Assembly: GCA_030826265.1 (NCBI GenBank)
Contig: JAPJOH010000035.1
Span: 1 to 20,114 of the forward strand
Source: Collinsella aerofaciens
GTDB lineage: Bacteria; Actinomycetota; Coriobacteriia; Coriobacteriales; Coriobacteriaceae
Length of the DNA: 20,114 nt
Direction: 5' to 3'
Both the position numbers and the translations under genes were made by a program. Shown piece after piece: positions 1 through 7,577 of the stretch. The notes beneath the pieces were generated by a model. That model was not told the DNA's origin. It made no database searches and worked only from the letters and a program-made list of their open reading frames with translations. Every line of letters begins with the position of its first letter. Positions within the stretch are counted from its first letter, which is position 1.

Positions 1-118
1 GACTTGCAGCGACGGACCTCAGGACACTCTTACACCACGTCTGCGCGCGCGACCCTCGCGACGTGCAGAATCGCGAGTATTCTGCAAATTCCACCGTTCC
101 GGATGCCCCTCAGAGACG

Positions 119-170
119 AAAAAGCAAAAAACAGCCCCCGTTTTAGCGTCGTCAGAGCCAAAACGGGGGC
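119..170 (-). terminator. Rho-independent terminator, minus strand
   Basis: A perfect 11-bp inverted repeat (134-144 with 160-170, GCCCCCGTTTT/AAAACGGGGGC, 15-nt loop) is followed on the minus strand by TGTTTTTTGCTTTTT. It is the first strong terminator downstream of the minus-strand transaldolase gene and probably ends that transcript, about 240 nt past its stop codon. Confidence 0.8.
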
Positions 171-257
171 CGTTCCATGCTTCGGTTAACTGATAAAGAC
201 CTTTACCTTGCTGAATACTCTCAATTTTGCACGGCGCAGGCGGGGGTACCTTTGCCC

Positions 258-430
258 ACGGCAGGATATGGAAGCCAATCGCCAACTTGCTGGCAGGCTC
301 GTGTCGGCAGCCCCGGCCTTTCCTTTGCCTGGCGCGACCCTCGCGAAGCGAGTAAGCGATAGAGGAAAGGAAAGGCCGGGGCGAACAACCCTCGGAGCAG
401 CCAGTGCTCACGTTACGGCAGGATATGGAA
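258..430. repeat. direct repeat of the transaldolase gene end, 157 bp apart
   Basis: The 16-mer ACGGCAGGATATGGAA occurs at 258-273 and at 415-430. The second copy encodes the last codons of the transaldolase gene. Similarity continues less exactly to 283 and 440 (22 of 26 matching). Read on the minus strand, the copies encode AIGFHILP (upstream remnant) and ALGFHILP (gene end). Between them lies the stem-loop element 310-382. This fits either a target duplication around an inserted element or the remnant of a duplicated gene. Confidence 0.7.
310..382. repeat. stem-loop element A: 17-bp perfect inverted repeat with structured loop
   Basis: Arms 310-326 (GCCCCGGCCTTTCCTTT) and 366-382 are perfect reverse complements around a 39-nt loop. 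The loop carries its own hairpin, CTCGC-GAA-GCGAG, and further GCGA motifs. There is no T-run on either side, so it is not a plain terminator. The loop resembles that of the element at 19613-19707 although the stems are unrelated in sequence. Confidence 0.75.
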
Positions 431-1117
431 ACCGAGTGCCGCGATATCTTTGGCAAAGCCGCGGACGGTGTCGAGCGAGACCTCGTACGGGTCGCGACCG
501 ATGTTCTTGCGCTTGGCCAGGATGCTGTTGGGCACCGTGATGATCTGGCAACCGCAGGCCTCGGCCTGGTAAATGTTGATAAGCTCACGCGTGGACGCCC
601 ACAGGACCTCGCAGTTGGGCTTAGCGGCGGCCTTCTTGACCGACTCCGTCACAAACGGAATGGGGTCGACGCCGGTGTCGGCGATACGGCCGGCAAAGAG
701 CGAGATGATGGACGGCGTCTCGGCGTCAACGGCCTCGACCATCTCGTCGACCTGCTCGGGCGTAAAGATGGTGGTGACGTTGACCTTGATGCCATCGGCC
801 GAAAGCTTGCGGACCAGCTCGGCGGTGGACTCGCCCTTGGTGGTCACGCACGGAATCTTGACGTAGACGTTGTCGGCCCAGGTAGCGATCTCGCGGGCCT
901 CGACCTCCATGGTCTCGACGTCATCGGCAAAGACCTCAAACGAGACGGACACATCGGTGATGTGAGCCAGAACCTCCTTGGCAAACGCGCGGTAATCCGT
1001 CACGCCACCCTTCTTCATAAGGGACGGGTTGGTCGTGAAACCCTGAACGTTGCCGTTCTCGTACATGTCGAGCATGCCCTCGAGGTTTGCACCGTCAGCG
1101 AACACCTTGATTGCCAT
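413..1117 (-). CDS. transaldolase / fructose-6-phosphate aldolase family protein
   Basis: A 234-residue class I aldolase of the small transaldolase/FSA family. Such enzymes move or cleave a dihydroxyacetone-type unit between sugar phosphates in the cytosol, through a Schiff base on lysine. The TTNPSL motif (about residues 28-33) and the lysine in NVYVKIP (Lys87), the expected Schiff-base residue, are visible. FTP and WASTRE segments further on also fit the family. Length is slightly above the usual 210-230. The ATG at 1115-1117 was chosen because AAAGGAA lies 9 nt upstream; an in-frame ATG 24 nt earlier has no such site. It lies 193 bp downstream of the HAD phosphatase gene on the same strand. 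Whether it acts as a transaldolase or an aldolase cannot be decided from sequence. The DNA encoding its last residues is partly duplicated 157 bp downstream. Confidence 0.9.
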   Translation of the reverse strand: MAIKVFADGANLEGMLDMYENGNVQGFTTNPSLMKKGGVTDYRAFAKEVLAHITDVSVSFEVFADDVETMEVEAREIATWADNVYVKIPCVTTKGESTAELVRKLSADGIKVNVTTIFTPEQVDEMVEAVDAETPSIISLFAGRIADTGVDPIPFVTESVKKAAAKPNCEVLWASTRELINIYQAEACGCQIITVPNSILAKRKNIGRDPYEVSLDTVRGFAKDIAALGFHILP

Positions 1118-1310
1118 CTGCCTGATTCCTTTCGTTAGCATACGGCCGATAAACTGCTAAACACTTTACCTATGTTTATCAAGGCGTGAGCTGCGGGTTT
1201 TTATCTTCTCGGCGAACGGTATAAACGCTTTAGTGTTTGGTTTGATAAATCGATTGAGCATGCAAAAGCAAAGAGCCGCAGTTTAGGCAAACGTCAGAAT
1301 GCGGGATTCA

Positions 1311-2138
1311 TTAGATGAGGCCGAAATGCTGCATGGCGGTGACGGTGCCGTCGTGTGCGACATCGTCAGTCACGTAGTCGGCGACCGCTTTGACCTCGGA
1401 CATGGCGTTGCCCATGGCGACAGCCGTCTCGACGGCAGCGAGCATGCCCAGGTCGTTGCCCGAATCGCCAAAGCCAAAGGTGCGCGCATTTCCCTCGCGG
1501 CCCAGATACGCCAGTGCTCGCGCCACGCCCACGCCTTTGTCAATGCCCTTGGGGCTCAGCTCGCGATTCTGACCACCGGTATTGCACAGCTCAAACTCGC
1601 GATTGATAAAGCCGTCATCGTTGGCTACGCGAGCCAAACTGGGCGCAGTGAGGCCTACCTTGCCCACGCGCAGACTGCCGTCGACGCGCATCTCCTCGGT
1701 GCTGTGCGCCACAGAAGTGCCGATCAGAGACGACTGCTCAACACCCGCGGGTTCCAGGGCAAAAGTAGCCACGTTGGTCTCGAAAAAGGCCTCAATCCCT
1801 GCCGCGGCCAGACGGCGTGCAAGCTCCTCGATAACGTCCTCGCCAAAGCAGTCCTCGTGTACCACGCGTCCCTCGACCTCGAGCGTGGCGCCTGCCATGG
1901 CAACGATGCCCGCGGGATCGAGCGCACGCAAGCTGTCCGCGATGAGCCACAGGGGACGACCCGTGCAGATAAATGCCTGGTGTCCCGCGTCGCGCAGACG
2001 ATGAAACGCCTCGACGACCGTCTGCGAGGGGTGAACCGCCGAAAAGTCCTTGTCGGTCATGTTGTCGGGATCGAACGACGTCAGCGTGCCGTCCACGTCA
2101 AAAAAGAGCACGGCGGAATCGGGGCACGCATCAATCAT
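1311..2138 (-). CDS. Cof-type HAD-IIB family phosphatase
   Basis: A 275-residue cytosolic haloacid-dehalogenase-fold phosphatase. All four family motifs are present: DVDGT (nucleophile Asp14, acid/base Asp16), threonine in CTGR (Thr59), lysine in SPKGIDK (Lys197) and GDSGND (224-229). The cap between motifs II and III is of the C2/IIB type, seen in Cof, YidA and related enzymes that hydrolyse sugar phosphates, pyridoxal phosphate or nucleotides. The substrate is not predictable. GAAAGGAA about 6 nt upstream of the ATG supports the start. The gene is divergent from rlmKL with a 75-bp shared promoter region, and is followed by the transaldolase gene on the same strand. Joint sugar-phosphate metabolism is possible but inferred only from this neighbourhood. 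Confidence 0.9.
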   Translation of the reverse strand: MIDACPDSAVLFFDVDGTLTSFDPDNMTDKDFSAVHPSQTVVEAFHRLRDAGHQAFICTGRPLWLIADSLRALDPAGIVAMAGATLEVEGRVVHEDCFGEDVIEELARRLAAAGIEAFFETNVATFALEPAGVEQSSLIGTSVAHSTEEMRVDGSLRVGKVGLTAPSLARVANDDGFINREFELCNTGGQNRELSPKGIDKGVGVARALAYLGREGNARTFGFGDSGNDLGMLAAVETAVAMGNAMSEVKAVADYVTDDVAHDGTVTAMQHFGLI

Positions 2139-2180
2139 ATGGGTTCCTTTCGGGGGCGAGAGTAAACGAAGTATCCATCA

Positions 2181-2186
2181 TATAAT
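2181..2186 (+). promoter_or_regulatory. -10 element TATAAT upstream of rlmKL
   Basis: A perfect TATAAT lies 28 nt before the rlmKL start codon in the short gap between divergent genes. The surrounding CCATCATATAATGG is nearly palindromic and gives TATGAT on the other strand, so one site may serve both directions. No good -35 hexamer is seen at the right distance. Confidence 0.5.
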
Positions 2187-2213
2187 GGAGCGACGCAACC
2201 AGAGAGGTCACCC

Positions 2214-4772
2214 ATGGAATTTTACGCAAGCTGCCCCGAGGGCTTTGAGTCCGCGCTCGCCGATGAGCTTAAACGCCTCGGGCTTTCGCATGTTCGCCGC
2301 CTGAAGGGCCGCGCTACATTTGAGGGCGAGCTCGAAGAAGGTTACCGCGCCTGCCTGTGGTCGCGCCTGGCCAGCCGCGTGTTTGTGGTGCTCGGGCGCT
2401 TTGGGGCACAGGATGCCGATGAGTTGTACGACAGCGTTTACGACATCGCCTGGGAGAGCATTGTTCGCCCGGGCGCCACCATCGCCATCACCGCCCGCGG
2501 CGTGACCGAGCAGCTGCGTAACACGCGCTTCTCGGCCCTGCGAGCCAAGGACGCGCTATGTGACCGCCTGGCCGAGACCACGGGTCGCCGCGCCGATGTC
2601 GACGCCGCCGATCCCGACGTCCACCTGCTGCTTTCGCTGCGTCAGCGCCGCGCGAGCATTAGCCTGGACCTTTCGGGCGACCCGCTGTTCAAACGCCTGC
2701 CACCCGCAGCGACCCGCGCCGGCGAGGGCGCGCACGTGCTGCGCCCCGACTACGCCGCCCTGGTGCTGGCGCAGGTTGGCTGGACCGCGCTATGCGAGCG
2801 CGAGCTGACGGCCGATGATTACGAGAACGAAGCCCTGCCCACGCTGGTCGACGCCTCATGTGCCGGCGGCGGCCTGCTGCTGGAGGCCGTGAACATTCTG
2901 ACCGACCGCGCCCCGGGCGCTGCACGCGAGCGCTGGGGCTTTGAGGGCTGGCAGTTGCACGACGCCGCTCTGTGGGAGCAGCTGCTTGCCGAGGCACGCG
3001 AGCGCGAGGTGACAGCGCGCGAGCGACAGGCGCGCATCGTGGCCGTAGACATCGACCCCGCCGCTCGCAAGACCGCCGAGCGCATGGTCAAGAGCGCTGG
3101 TTACAAGCGTTTTGTCGACTTTTGCGCCGCCAAGTCCGCCACCGTGCTGGACCATGCTGGCGCCGTCGCCGGAGCCGCCGTAGTCGCAGACACCACCGAG
3201 ACACCGCTTTCACTCATGCACGACGCCATGACGTTGGTCGGCGAGCTGCGCCGCGTGATCGAGCTTTCCGCGGCGCCGGTCGCCGCACTCACCCGCGATG
3301 GCCTTATGGCCCGCGCGCTCCATGCCGAGCCCGCGCGCTCCATCGCCGTTATGCCCAATAACGAGGAGGCGGCTCTTGAGGTTTGGCCCTCGCTCGACCA
3401 CGCCGCCGCGGCATTCGAGGCTGCGACCAGCATAAACGCCGAGGAACAGTCCACGGACGCCGAAGACGAAGCCGCCGCTTCCTCCATGCCCGAACCTGCC
3501 GCCACGCTCGACCTGGGCGACGGCAAGCCGCTGCCCGTGCTCATCCCCGAGTCGGAGCAGTTCGCCAACCGCCTGCGCAAGAATGCCCGTCTGCGCCGCA
3601 AGTGGGCCAAGCGCGAGGGCGTGAGCTGCTACCGCGTCTACGATGCCGACCTGCCCGATTACTCCGCCGCCATCGATCTGTACGAGGGCTGCCCGCAGAC
3701 GCCGGGCCGCTGGCTCGTCATCGCCGAATACGCCGCGCCCAAGACCATCGACCCCGCGCTGGCCCAGGCCCGCATGCTCGACATCTTGGCCATCTCGCCG
3801 CGCATCCTTGATGTTCCGGCCGAGCACGTGCACGCCAAGGCCCGCATGCGCTCACGTGGCGGCTCGCAGTACGGTAAGCAGGGCGCCGGCAAGGGCGGCT
3901 CGGGCGAGCGCGCCAACATCGCGCGCCGTCGCCTGCCGCTCATCGAAGAGGGTGGACTCACCTTTGCCGTCAACTTTGACGACTATTTGGATGTGGGCAT
4001 CTTCCTGGATCATCGCGTCACGCGCAACCTAGTGCGCGAGCACGCCAAGCAGGCGCGCCGCTTCCTCAACCTGTTTGCCTACACCGGCACTGCCACCTGC
4101 TACGCGGCCGATGGCGGCGTCGAGGAGACCGTGACGGTCGACCTTTCCAACACCTACCTGGACTGGGCCGAGCGCAATATGCGCCAGAACGGCTTTGTTG
4201 GTCCGCAGCATCATTTTGTGCGCGACGACGTGCTCGCCTGGATTCGCGACCAGCGCCAGACGCGCAACCGCTGGGACTTGATCTTTGTCGACCCGCCCAC
4301 GTTCTCGAACTCGTCCAAGATGGGCCGCCGCACTTGGGATGTCCAGCGCGACCATGTTGAGCTTTTGGCCGGCGTATCGCGCCTGCTCGCACAGGGCGGA
4401 CATGCCATCTTTAGCTGCAACCTGCGCGGCTTCCGCCCCGAGACACGCAAGCTCGCGCGCGCGGGCGTGGTGTTGGAGAACATTACGGCGCAGACCATCC
4501 CCGAGGATTTCGCACGCAACCAGAAGGTGCACCACTGCTATATCGTGCGCCGCCTGCCCATTGAGGACGCCATGGCCGAGGTCGGCTTTAGCGCCGAGGA
4601 GATTGCCGAGCGTGTCGAGGAGCTGCGCAACCCCGAGGCCCGCAAGCCTCGCGCGGCAGTACCCGCGCACGCGCAGGCCGGAGACCGAGGGCCGCGCGGC
4701 GACGGCAAACCCTCCCCCGCCGGCAAGTCCAAAAAGAAGAAGTTCTACGCCAGCAAGCCCAAGGGCAAATAA
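2214..4772 (+). CDS. rlmKL: fused 23S rRNA methyltransferase RlmKL with degenerate RlmL active site
   Basis: An 852-residue protein matching the RlmL-RlmK fusion, which in E. coli (about 700 residues) makes m2G2445 and m7G2069 in 23S rRNA. Order: THUMP region (about 45-155), RlmL-type Rossmann domain (about 165-380), acidic linker (about 400-430), RlmK domain (about 450-775) and a lysine-rich tail. The RlmK half is well kept: YRVYDADLPDY, FLDHR, LNLFAYTGTAT and VDPPTFSNSSKM (catalytic DPP at 693-695). The RlmL half is not: motif I is DASCAGGG rather than DPMCGSGT, and the NPPYGER motif IV is replaced by ADTTETP (325-331). The RlmL half is therefore probably inactive or a structural RNA-binding part. 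The start has AGAGAGG upstream. Predicted to act on the large ribosomal subunit during assembly. Confidence 0.9.
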   Translation: MEFYASCPEGFESALADELKRLGLSHVRRLKGRATFEGELEEGYRACLWSRLASRVFVVLGRFGAQDADELYDSVYDIAWESIVRPGATIAITARGVTEQLRNTRFSALRAKDALCDRLAETTGRRADVDAADPDVHLLLSLRQRRASISLDLSGDPLFKRLPPAATRAGEGAHVLRPDYAALVLAQVGWTALCERELTADDYENEALPTLVDASCAGGGLLLEAVNILTDRAPGAARERWGFEGWQLHDAALWEQLLAEAREREVTARERQARIVAVDIDPAARKTAERMVKSAGYKRFVDFCAAKSATVLDHAGAVAGAAVVADTTETPLSLMHDAMTLVGELRRVIELSAAPVAALTRDGLMARALHAEPARSIAVMPNNEEAALEVWPSLDHAAAAFEAATSINAEEQSTDAEDEAAASSMPEPAATLDLGDGKPLPVLIPESEQFANRLRKNARLRRKWAKREGVSCYRVYDADLPDYSAAIDLYEGCPQTPGRWLVIAEYAAPKTIDPALAQARMLDILAISPRILDVPAEHVHAKARMRSRGGSQYGKQGAGKGGSGERANIARRRLPLIEEGGLTFAVNFDDYLDVGIFLDHRVTRNLVREHAKQARRFLNLFAYTGTATCYAADGGVEETVTVDLSNTYLDWAERNMRQNGFVGPQHHFVRDDVLAWIRDQRQTRNRWDLIFVDPPTFSNSSKMGRRTWDVQRDHVELLAGVSRLLAQGGHAIFSCNLRGFRPETRKLARAGVVLENITAQTIPEDFARNQKVHHCYIVRRLPIEDAMAEVGFSAEEIAERVEELRNPEARKPRAAVPAHAQAGDRGPRGDGKPSPAGKSKKKKFYASKPKGK

Positions 4773-4776
4773 CAAA

Positions 4777-4841
4777 GTTGCGGTGGAATACGGACTGTTT
4801 TGCCTGGAATTAGGCAAATTTAGACCGTATTTCACCGCAAC
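4777..4841. terminator. long hairpin between convergent rlmKL and kdpE
   Basis: Arms 4777-4793 (GTTGCGGTGGAATACGG) and 4825-4841 pair over 17 bp with one G-T wobble. A second stem, TTTGCCT/AGGCAAA (4799-4805 with 4812-4818), is nested inside. It starts 4 nt after the rlmKL stop codon. On the minus strand it is followed by TTTGTTATTTG, so it can end the kdpE transcript; on the plus strand there is no T-run. Confidence 0.6.
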
Positions 4842-4866
4842 TCATATTGGGATGGTGGTTGGCGAT

Positions 4867-5580
4867 CTAGCCTTGGGTGACCAGGCGATAGCCGATACCC
4901 ACGTGCGTTTGGATGTAACGCGGATGCGCGGGGTCGGACTCGATCTTCTTGCGCAGCGTGCCCATAAAGACGCGCAGGCTCGCCAGGTCGCTCTTAGTTG
5001 CCGTGCCCCAAATCTCGTGCAGGATAAACTGGTGCGTCAATACCTTGTCGGCGTTATGCGCCAGCAGGCACAGGAGCTTGTACTCGATCGGCGTCAGATG
5101 CAGTTCCTCGCCATCCATCGTGGCGATGCCGGCATCAAAATCGATATGCAGCTCACCGGCATCGAACGTGCCCTCGGAGGCAACGCCGCCCGATTGCGCA
5201 TACGAAAGGCGCCTGAGCGTCGTGCGAATGCGCGCGAGCAGCTCCTCGACCGAAAACGGCTTGGTCAGGTAATCGTCGGCGCCAGCATCGAGCGCACGAA
5301 TCTTGTCCGCATCCTCGCTGCGCGCCGAGACCACGATGATCGGCATGCCCGACCATGCGCGCACCGACTCCACCACCTTGACGCCGTCCATATCGGGCAG
5401 ACCCAGGTCGAGCAGCACAATGCTCGGTGCCTGCGATGAGGCGGCGGCGATGGCGGCATGGGCGGTCTCCACGGCCATATGGCGCAAGCCGTGCGCCTCG
5501 AGCGCGGCAACGATAAGGTTGCGGACAGCGGGGTCGTCCTCAACAACCAAGATGAGCGGTTTTGCGGCAGAGTTCGGCAC
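4867..5580 (-). CDS. kdpE: response regulator, KdpE-like (OmpR/PhoB type)
   Basis: A 237-residue DNA-binding response regulator. The receiver domain (about 8-120) has acidic residues EDD (14-16), phospho-acceptor Asp58 in LLDLGLPDMDG, Ser85 and Lys107 in LTKPFS. The winged-helix domain (about 140-235) contains LTPIEYKLL, HEIWG and a final HVGIGYRL, as in KdpE and PhoB relatives. I chose the GTG at 5578-5580: AAGGAG lies 7 nt upstream and the GTG is 4 nt after the kinase stop codon, so the two are very likely translationally coupled. Known KdpE activates the kdpFABC potassium pump operon; no such operon is in this window, and the nearest potassium gene is kup in the same apparent operon. Confidence 0.9.
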   Translation of the reverse strand: MPNSAAKPLILVVEDDPAVRNLIVAALEAHGLRHMAVETAHAAIAAASSQAPSIVLLDLGLPDMDGVKVVESVRAWSGMPIIVVSARSEDADKIRALDAGADDYLTKPFSVEELLARIRTTLRRLSYAQSGGVASEGTFDAGELHIDFDAGIATMDGEELHLTPIEYKLLCLLAHNADKVLTHQFILHEIWGTATKSDLASLRVFMGTLRKKIESDPAHPRYIQTHVGIGYRLVTQG

Positions 5581-5584
5581 AGCG

Positions 5585-7210
5585 CTACTCCTTATCAAAC
5601 GAAACATCGGCGACGGGAAGCTCAATCGTAAAGACCGAGCCGTGCGGGTCCGCCGCGGCAACCTCTATGCTACCGCCATGCGCCAGCGCAATGGAGCGGC
5701 AAAGCGAAAGACCCAGGCCCACGCTGCGATGGCTGTCGGCAAGACCGTGGTTGGCGGTGTAGAACGACTCAAAGATTCGCTCGCGGTCCTCGGGTGCGAT
5801 GCCCGGACCATCATCGGCCACCGAGCACGCCACGCGTCCATCGTCGACGCTAATCGAAATCATGATATGCGAGCCTGCGGGCGTATAGGTGATGGCGTTG
5901 TTCACCAGATTGACCACCAGCTGCACCATCAGGCGCGCATCGACGTTGACGAGCGCCGGCTCATCGCACGCCACCACCTTAAGGTCGTGCTCGCGCACGG
6001 CAGGGTTCACGTGGCGCAGCGCCTCCTCGACGATATCGTCCATGAGCTCGAGTGTGGTCGACAGGCGCATACCGCCACCCTCGAGCTTGGTGATGGCGAG
6101 CAGGTTCTCGACGGTGGCGTTGAGCCATTGCGCATCCGAGCGAATGGAAAGGAGCAGGCCGCGGCGCGTCTGGGCATCGAGTACCGCGGTGCCGGTCGAG
6201 CCCTGATCGAGCAGGACATCGGCATTGCCCGAAATACTGGTGAGCGGCGTACGCAGATCGTGCGAGATGGAGCGCAGCAGGTTGGCGCGCAGCTGTTCGT
6301 TTTTGGCGAGCACCGCCGCCTCCTCGCGGGCCTCCATGGCGCGGGCGCGATCGAGTGCCAGCTCGCCTTCGCTCACGATGGCATCGGCAAGTGTTCGCTC
6401 CTCGTGCGTCAGCACGTCGGGCTCGGCAACGATAGCCAGCACGCCCACCACCGAGGCGGGGTCGCCCGAGCGCGCGAAGCCGTCGCCTGTGCGAACCGTC
6501 AGGTAGATGCCATAAAACGCCGAGCCGCCAAACGTGGCATCGAGCGGCGTTCCCACATAGGCGGACGCCGAGAGCCGCGGCGGCATCTGCGGCGCCAGTT
6601 CGTGCACCGGTGCTGCATCGCCCACGGCCGTGTATGTCGCACGCGGCAGCAGGTCATCGCCCTCGGCGTCGGCGCTGTACCACACGACCGGACAGCCCGA
6701 AAGACGCGCCAGCTGCGTTGCCATGGCATGGACAATCTGCTGCTGATCGGCGCACCGCTGTAGCATGCGGTTGGTCTCGAGCACCATATGCGTGCGACGG
6801 TCGCTGGCGGCAGCCTGTGCCAAGGCACGGCGCAGGGCCAACGCAATCGAGCTCGACACAAGCGAGACCACGAACATGATGAAGAACATGCCGGGATAGC
6901 CGCGGTCGATAAGCGACAGCGAGTAGCGCGGGTCGACAAATAAGAAGTTGTAGAGCGCCACGGCGGCAGCCGAGCTCAGCAAGCAATACAGGCGACTCCA
7001 GGTAAAGAATGCGCACAGCTGAACGGCGAACACATAGACGATCATGATGCTCGGCGCGAGACCCGGATGATCGAGCAGCGCGCCCACAATCGTCGCCGCG
7101 ACCAGCAGCCCCACCGATACGCAGGCGTCATACAGAGGAGTGCGGCGCGTCAGCGTTGTGCGCCGCCACCAAAAGCTATCGGCAATATCGCCGTCCGTAC
7201 GGACGTCCAT
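5585..7210 (-). CDS. sensor histidine kinase, KdpD-like, lacking the N-terminal KdpD domain
   Basis: A 541-residue membrane kinase. Four membrane helices (about 29-46, 52-70, 74-92, 107-127) match the DUF4118 bundle of KdpD. A GAF-like region follows (about 145-290), then the dimerisation helix with ISHDLRTPL (phospho-acceptor His317) and the ATPase domain with N-box NLVNNAITY (434-442), DDGPGI (466-471) and GLGLSL (498-503). E. coli KdpD is about 890 residues; the first 370 or so, carrying the nucleotide-binding KdpD and USP domains, are absent. The protein starts just before the membrane part with a GAGAGAGGGG-rich leader, so this is a short architecture and not a visible frameshift. It phosphorylates the downstream KdpE. 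It sits behind kup and a small membrane protein on one strand. Confidence 0.88.
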   Translation of the reverse strand: MDVRTDGDIADSFWWRRTTLTRRTPLYDACVSVGLLVAATIVGALLDHPGLAPSIMIVYVFAVQLCAFFTWSRLYCLLSSAAAVALYNFLFVDPRYSLSLIDRGYPGMFFIMFVVSLVSSSIALALRRALAQAAASDRRTHMVLETNRMLQRCADQQQIVHAMATQLARLSGCPVVWYSADAEGDDLLPRATYTAVGDAAPVHELAPQMPPRLSASAYVGTPLDATFGGSAFYGIYLTVRTGDGFARSGDPASVVGVLAIVAEPDVLTHEERTLADAIVSEGELALDRARAMEAREEAAVLAKNEQLRANLLRSISHDLRTPLTSISGNADVLLDQGSTGTAVLDAQTRRGLLLSIRSDAQWLNATVENLLAITKLEGGGMRLSTTLELMDDIVEEALRHVNPAVREHDLKVVACDEPALVNVDARLMVQLVVNLVNNAITYTPAGSHIMISISVDDGRVACSVADDGPGIAPEDRERIFESFYTANHGLADSHRSVGLGLSLCRSIALAHGGSIEVAAADPHGSVFTIELPVADVSFDKE

Positions 7211-7238
7211 CAGTGCCCCGCCCCTCTCTCAAAAACAA

Positions 7239-7290
7239 AAACCACCACAAAGGGACAGGCACCTTTGTGGTGGTTTCCCTTGTGGTGGTT
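7239..7290 (-). terminator. terminator-like hairpin with a third repeat arm, inside the kup-kdpD cluster
   Basis: Arms 7239-7253 and 7262-7276 (CCTTTGTGGTGGTTT) form a perfect 15-bp stem with an 8-nt loop, GACAGGCA. On the minus strand the stem is followed by TTTGTTTTTG, a terminator layout. A near copy of the arm (7277-7290, CCCTTGTGGTGGTT) lies just upstream in the transcript and could replace the first arm in the stem. It stands between the small membrane protein gene and the kinase gene, so it may lower kinase expression relative to kup. Confidence 0.6.
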
Positions 7291-7321
7291 CCAAGTGTAT
7301 AGCCTTTGCAACCGGCGGTCG

Positions 7322-7516
7322 CTAGACAAATAGCACGTGCGCGAGCAGGGCACACACGCACACCGCTCCAAATACCAGTGCCACAATCGAAATTACGCGA
7401 TCGGCCATATCCATGTTGGCACGGTTCGTAAGGAACCGATCTTCGGCGGCGTCGACACGCGCCTCACGCACCATTTCGACCACCGCCTCGCGGCCATCGA
7501 GCGCCTTTGCATCCAT
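7322..7516 (-). CDS. small single-span membrane protein between kup and the KdpD-like kinase
   Basis: A 64-residue protein not recognised from any named family. Residues 1-39 are charged and probably helical; about 41-63 (SIVALVFGAVCVCALLAH region) form one hydrophobic membrane helix, ending almost at the C-terminus. I prefer the ATG at 7514-7516 because GGGGAGG lies 5-6 nt upstream; an in-frame ATG at 7544-7546 with a weaker GGAG would give 74 residues. It lies 61 bp (or 31 bp) after kup and 111 bp before the kinase gene, all on one strand. A C-tail-anchored helper of Kup or of the kinase is conceivable from position only, by analogy with the tiny KdpF subunit; there is no sequence similarity to support that. 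Confidence 0.6.
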   Translation of the reverse strand: MDAKALDGREAVVEMVREARVDAAEDRFLTNRANMDMADRVISIVALVFGAVCVCALLAHVLFV

Positions 7517-7577
7517 GTTTGCCTCCCCGGCCTCAATCTTGTCCATCGAAAACCAACTCCATGCAGCCTGTCGGCGA

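Larger units (their letters stand above)
1..412. other. gene-free stretch downstream of the transaldolase gene
   Basis: No convincing gene is seen on either strand; open frames here lack a ribosome site and cross hairpins. The stretch holds a terminator (119-170), a partial copy of the transaldolase gene end (258-273) and a long stem-loop (310-382). Near the left edge two short inverted repeats overlap: CTCGCGA/TCGCGAG (55-61 with 71-77) and GCAGAAT/ATTCTGC (65-71 with 79-85), so only one can form at a time. The 15-mer GCGCGACCCTCGCGA occurs at 47-61 and again inside the stem-loop at 332-346. Confidence 0.6.

Noticed and set aside
19..588. A 189-codon minus-strand open frame at the left edge
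   Set aside because: It overlaps the real aldolase in another frame, passes through element A and the terminator at 119-170, and has no ribosome site. Only the short FHILPW piece is of interest as a gene-end copy.
1118..1310. Promoter or operator upstream of the aldolase gene
   Set aside because: AAACACT and its complement recur and there are AT-rich patches, but no pair of -35/-10 boxes with proper spacing stands out.
7192..7205. 14-bp palindrome CGTCCGTACGGACG at the start of the kinase gene as an operator
   Set aside because: It lies inside the coding sequence (residues 2-6) and one such palindrome is plausible by chance in GC-rich DNA.
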